In this document: one piece after another, positions 6,099 to 7,010 of the stretch
Layout: every line of letters begins with the position of its first letter
How positions within the stretch are numbered: position 1 is the stretch's first letter
Assembly: GCA_040379385.1 (NCBI GenBank)
Contig: JBEILF010000128.1
Span: 1-7,010 of the forward strand
Direction: 5' to 3'
Length of the DNA: 7,010 nt
From: UKL13-2 sp040379385
GTDB lineage: Bacteria; Pseudomonadota; Gammaproteobacteria; Burkholderiales; Usitatibacteraceae
Notes under the pieces: generated by a model
What the model saw: only the letters and a program-made list of their open reading frames with translations
Database searches by the model: none
What the model was told of the DNA's origin: nothing
Made by a program: the position numbers and the translations under genes

Positions 6099-7010
6099 AT
6101 GTTTATTTCACTTCGCATCAGACTTTATGTCGCCGCCGTCGTCGGCGCACTCGGCACCTTTGCGTCGACCGCAATTGCGGAGATCGTTATTGGCCAGTCA
6201 GCCCCGTTGACGGGTGCAAATTCCGAGCTTGGGAACGACATCCGGAACGGTGCACTCGCCTACTTCAAGAAAATCAACGATGCCGGCGGCATAAACGGCA
6301 GCACAATAAAGTTGGTCACACTCGACGACAAGAACGAAGCAAAGCAGTCCGGCGAAAATGCGACAGACCTGATTCAAAAGAAAGGCGCGGTTGCCCTGTT
6401 TGGCTTCGCGTCGTCGACCCTCAGTGTGCCAGCCATGCCAGCCGTCGCGGCGGCGAAAGTCCCGTTCTTTGCGCCCTTTACCGGCGCTGATGCGATTCGT
6501 AAACAGAATGAATTTGTTTATACGATTCGCGTAACTTATGCGGAAGAGATTGAGTCGTTGATTGGGTTTTGGGCCCCACTTGGCGTGACACAGGTGGCGG
6601 TGCTGCACTACGATGACGACATCGGCAGGCAGAATTTTGCGACCGCCGCAAAGGTACTCGCCAAATTCCGCAAGCAACCAAGTTCAATAGCGATTAAACG
6701 CAATGCCGACCTCCCGCTTGAGGCGATCAACGCGATCATCGCCGCAAACCCGCAGATTGTACTTGCGACAACTTTATATGCCCCTGTCGCACAAATGGTT
6801 CGACAACTCAAGTCAATAAAGCGCCCCTATTCGGTGACTGCGCTTTCATTTGCCGGAGCCAGCCAAGTTGCCAAGGCGCTCGGCCCAGACGCTGCAGGTA
6901 TTACGGTGGCGCTTACCGTGCCAGCACCCAACCAGATACAGGTGCCCGTTGTTCAAGAATGTGCGGACGCCTGGCGCGCCGCCGGCCAAAATGAATCGAT
7001 GTCGGTGACC
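6099..7010 (+). CDS. ABC transporter periplasmic substrate-binding protein, LivJ type (3' end cut by window)
   Basis: The frame is open from ATG 6099 to the window edge, giving 304 residues of a family usually about 370-390 long, so the C-terminal part is missing only because the window ends. Residues 1-27 form a signal peptide (basic RIR, hydrophobic core, probable cleavage after STAIA), placing the product in the periplasm. The mature start EIVIGQSAPLTGAN, then GALAYFKKINDAGGING and LVTLDDKNEAKQSGENATDLI, is typical of the branched-chain amino acid type binding proteins (Peripla_BP_6). Later landmarks are FGFASS (about 106-111) and PFFAPFTGAD (about 126-135). No lipobox cysteine is seen. 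The ligand cannot be assigned; family members bind branched-chain amino acids, amides, aromatic acids and others. No permease or ATPase gene is visible on this side. Only a weak AAGAA stretch precedes the ATG as a ribosome binding site. Confidence 0.88.
   Translation, partial: MFISLRIRLYVAAVVGALGTFASTAIAEIVIGQSAPLTGANSELGNDIRNGALAYFKKINDAGGINGSTIKLVTLDDKNEAKQSGENATDLIQKKGAVALFGFASSTLSVPAMPAVAAAKVPFFAPFTGADAIRKQNEFVYTIRVTYAEEIESLIGFWAPLGVTQVAVLHYDDDIGRQNFATAAKVLAKFRKQPSSIAIKRNADLPLEAINAIIAANPQIVLATTLYAPVAQMVRQLKSIKRPYSVTALSFAGASQVAKALGPDAAGITVALTVPAPNQIQVPVVQECADAWRAAGQNESMSVT

Noticed and set aside
6198..6677. Long minus-strand reading frame opposite the substrate-binding protein gene
   Set aside because: It is antisense to a clear family match with a signal peptide, and its translation shows no recognisable domain.

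Overview
The window looks like a conserved chromosomal segment of a betaproteobacterium, probably of the Burkholderiales or a close relative. This rests on protein families: a DUF2782-type small exported protein next to the choline-kinase-like homoserine kinase ThrB, a BPSS1780-type membrane protein, and a PolA with both exonuclease domains intact. Base composition is moderate. There is no sign of phage, insertion sequences, CRISPR or a recently acquired island. The genus cannot be named from the sequence alone.

Layout: positions 1-226 lie downstream of polA and hold no convincing gene, but they contain a long nested inverted repeat (about 12-132) that could fold into one extended hairpin. 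DNA polymerase I (polA) fills 227-3109 on the minus strand. A plus-strand run starts almost back to back with it: a LOG-family nucleotide phosphoribohydrolase (3121-3885), a DUF2782 exported protein (3921-4283), homoserine kinase thrB (4309-5274) and a BPSS1780-family membrane protein (5278-5991). The gaps in this run are 35, 25 and 3 bases, so it is probably one transcription unit. A hairpin (5997-6022) and a possible promoter (6022-6051) separate it from the last gene, a periplasmic substrate-binding protein of the LivJ type that starts at 6099 and runs off the right edge.

Functions: PolA handles replication and repair. ThrB phosphorylates homoserine in threonine synthesis. The LOG protein is predicted to cleave nucleoside monophosphates. 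DUF2782 and BPSS1780 have no assigned role. The substrate-binding protein probably binds amino acids or a similar small molecule.

No clearly new biological system is visible. The points most worth a second look are the structured element downstream of polA, the tightly packed divergent starts of polA and the LOG gene, and a perfect hairpin spanning the DUF2782 stop codon just before thrB, which lacks an evident ribosome binding site.
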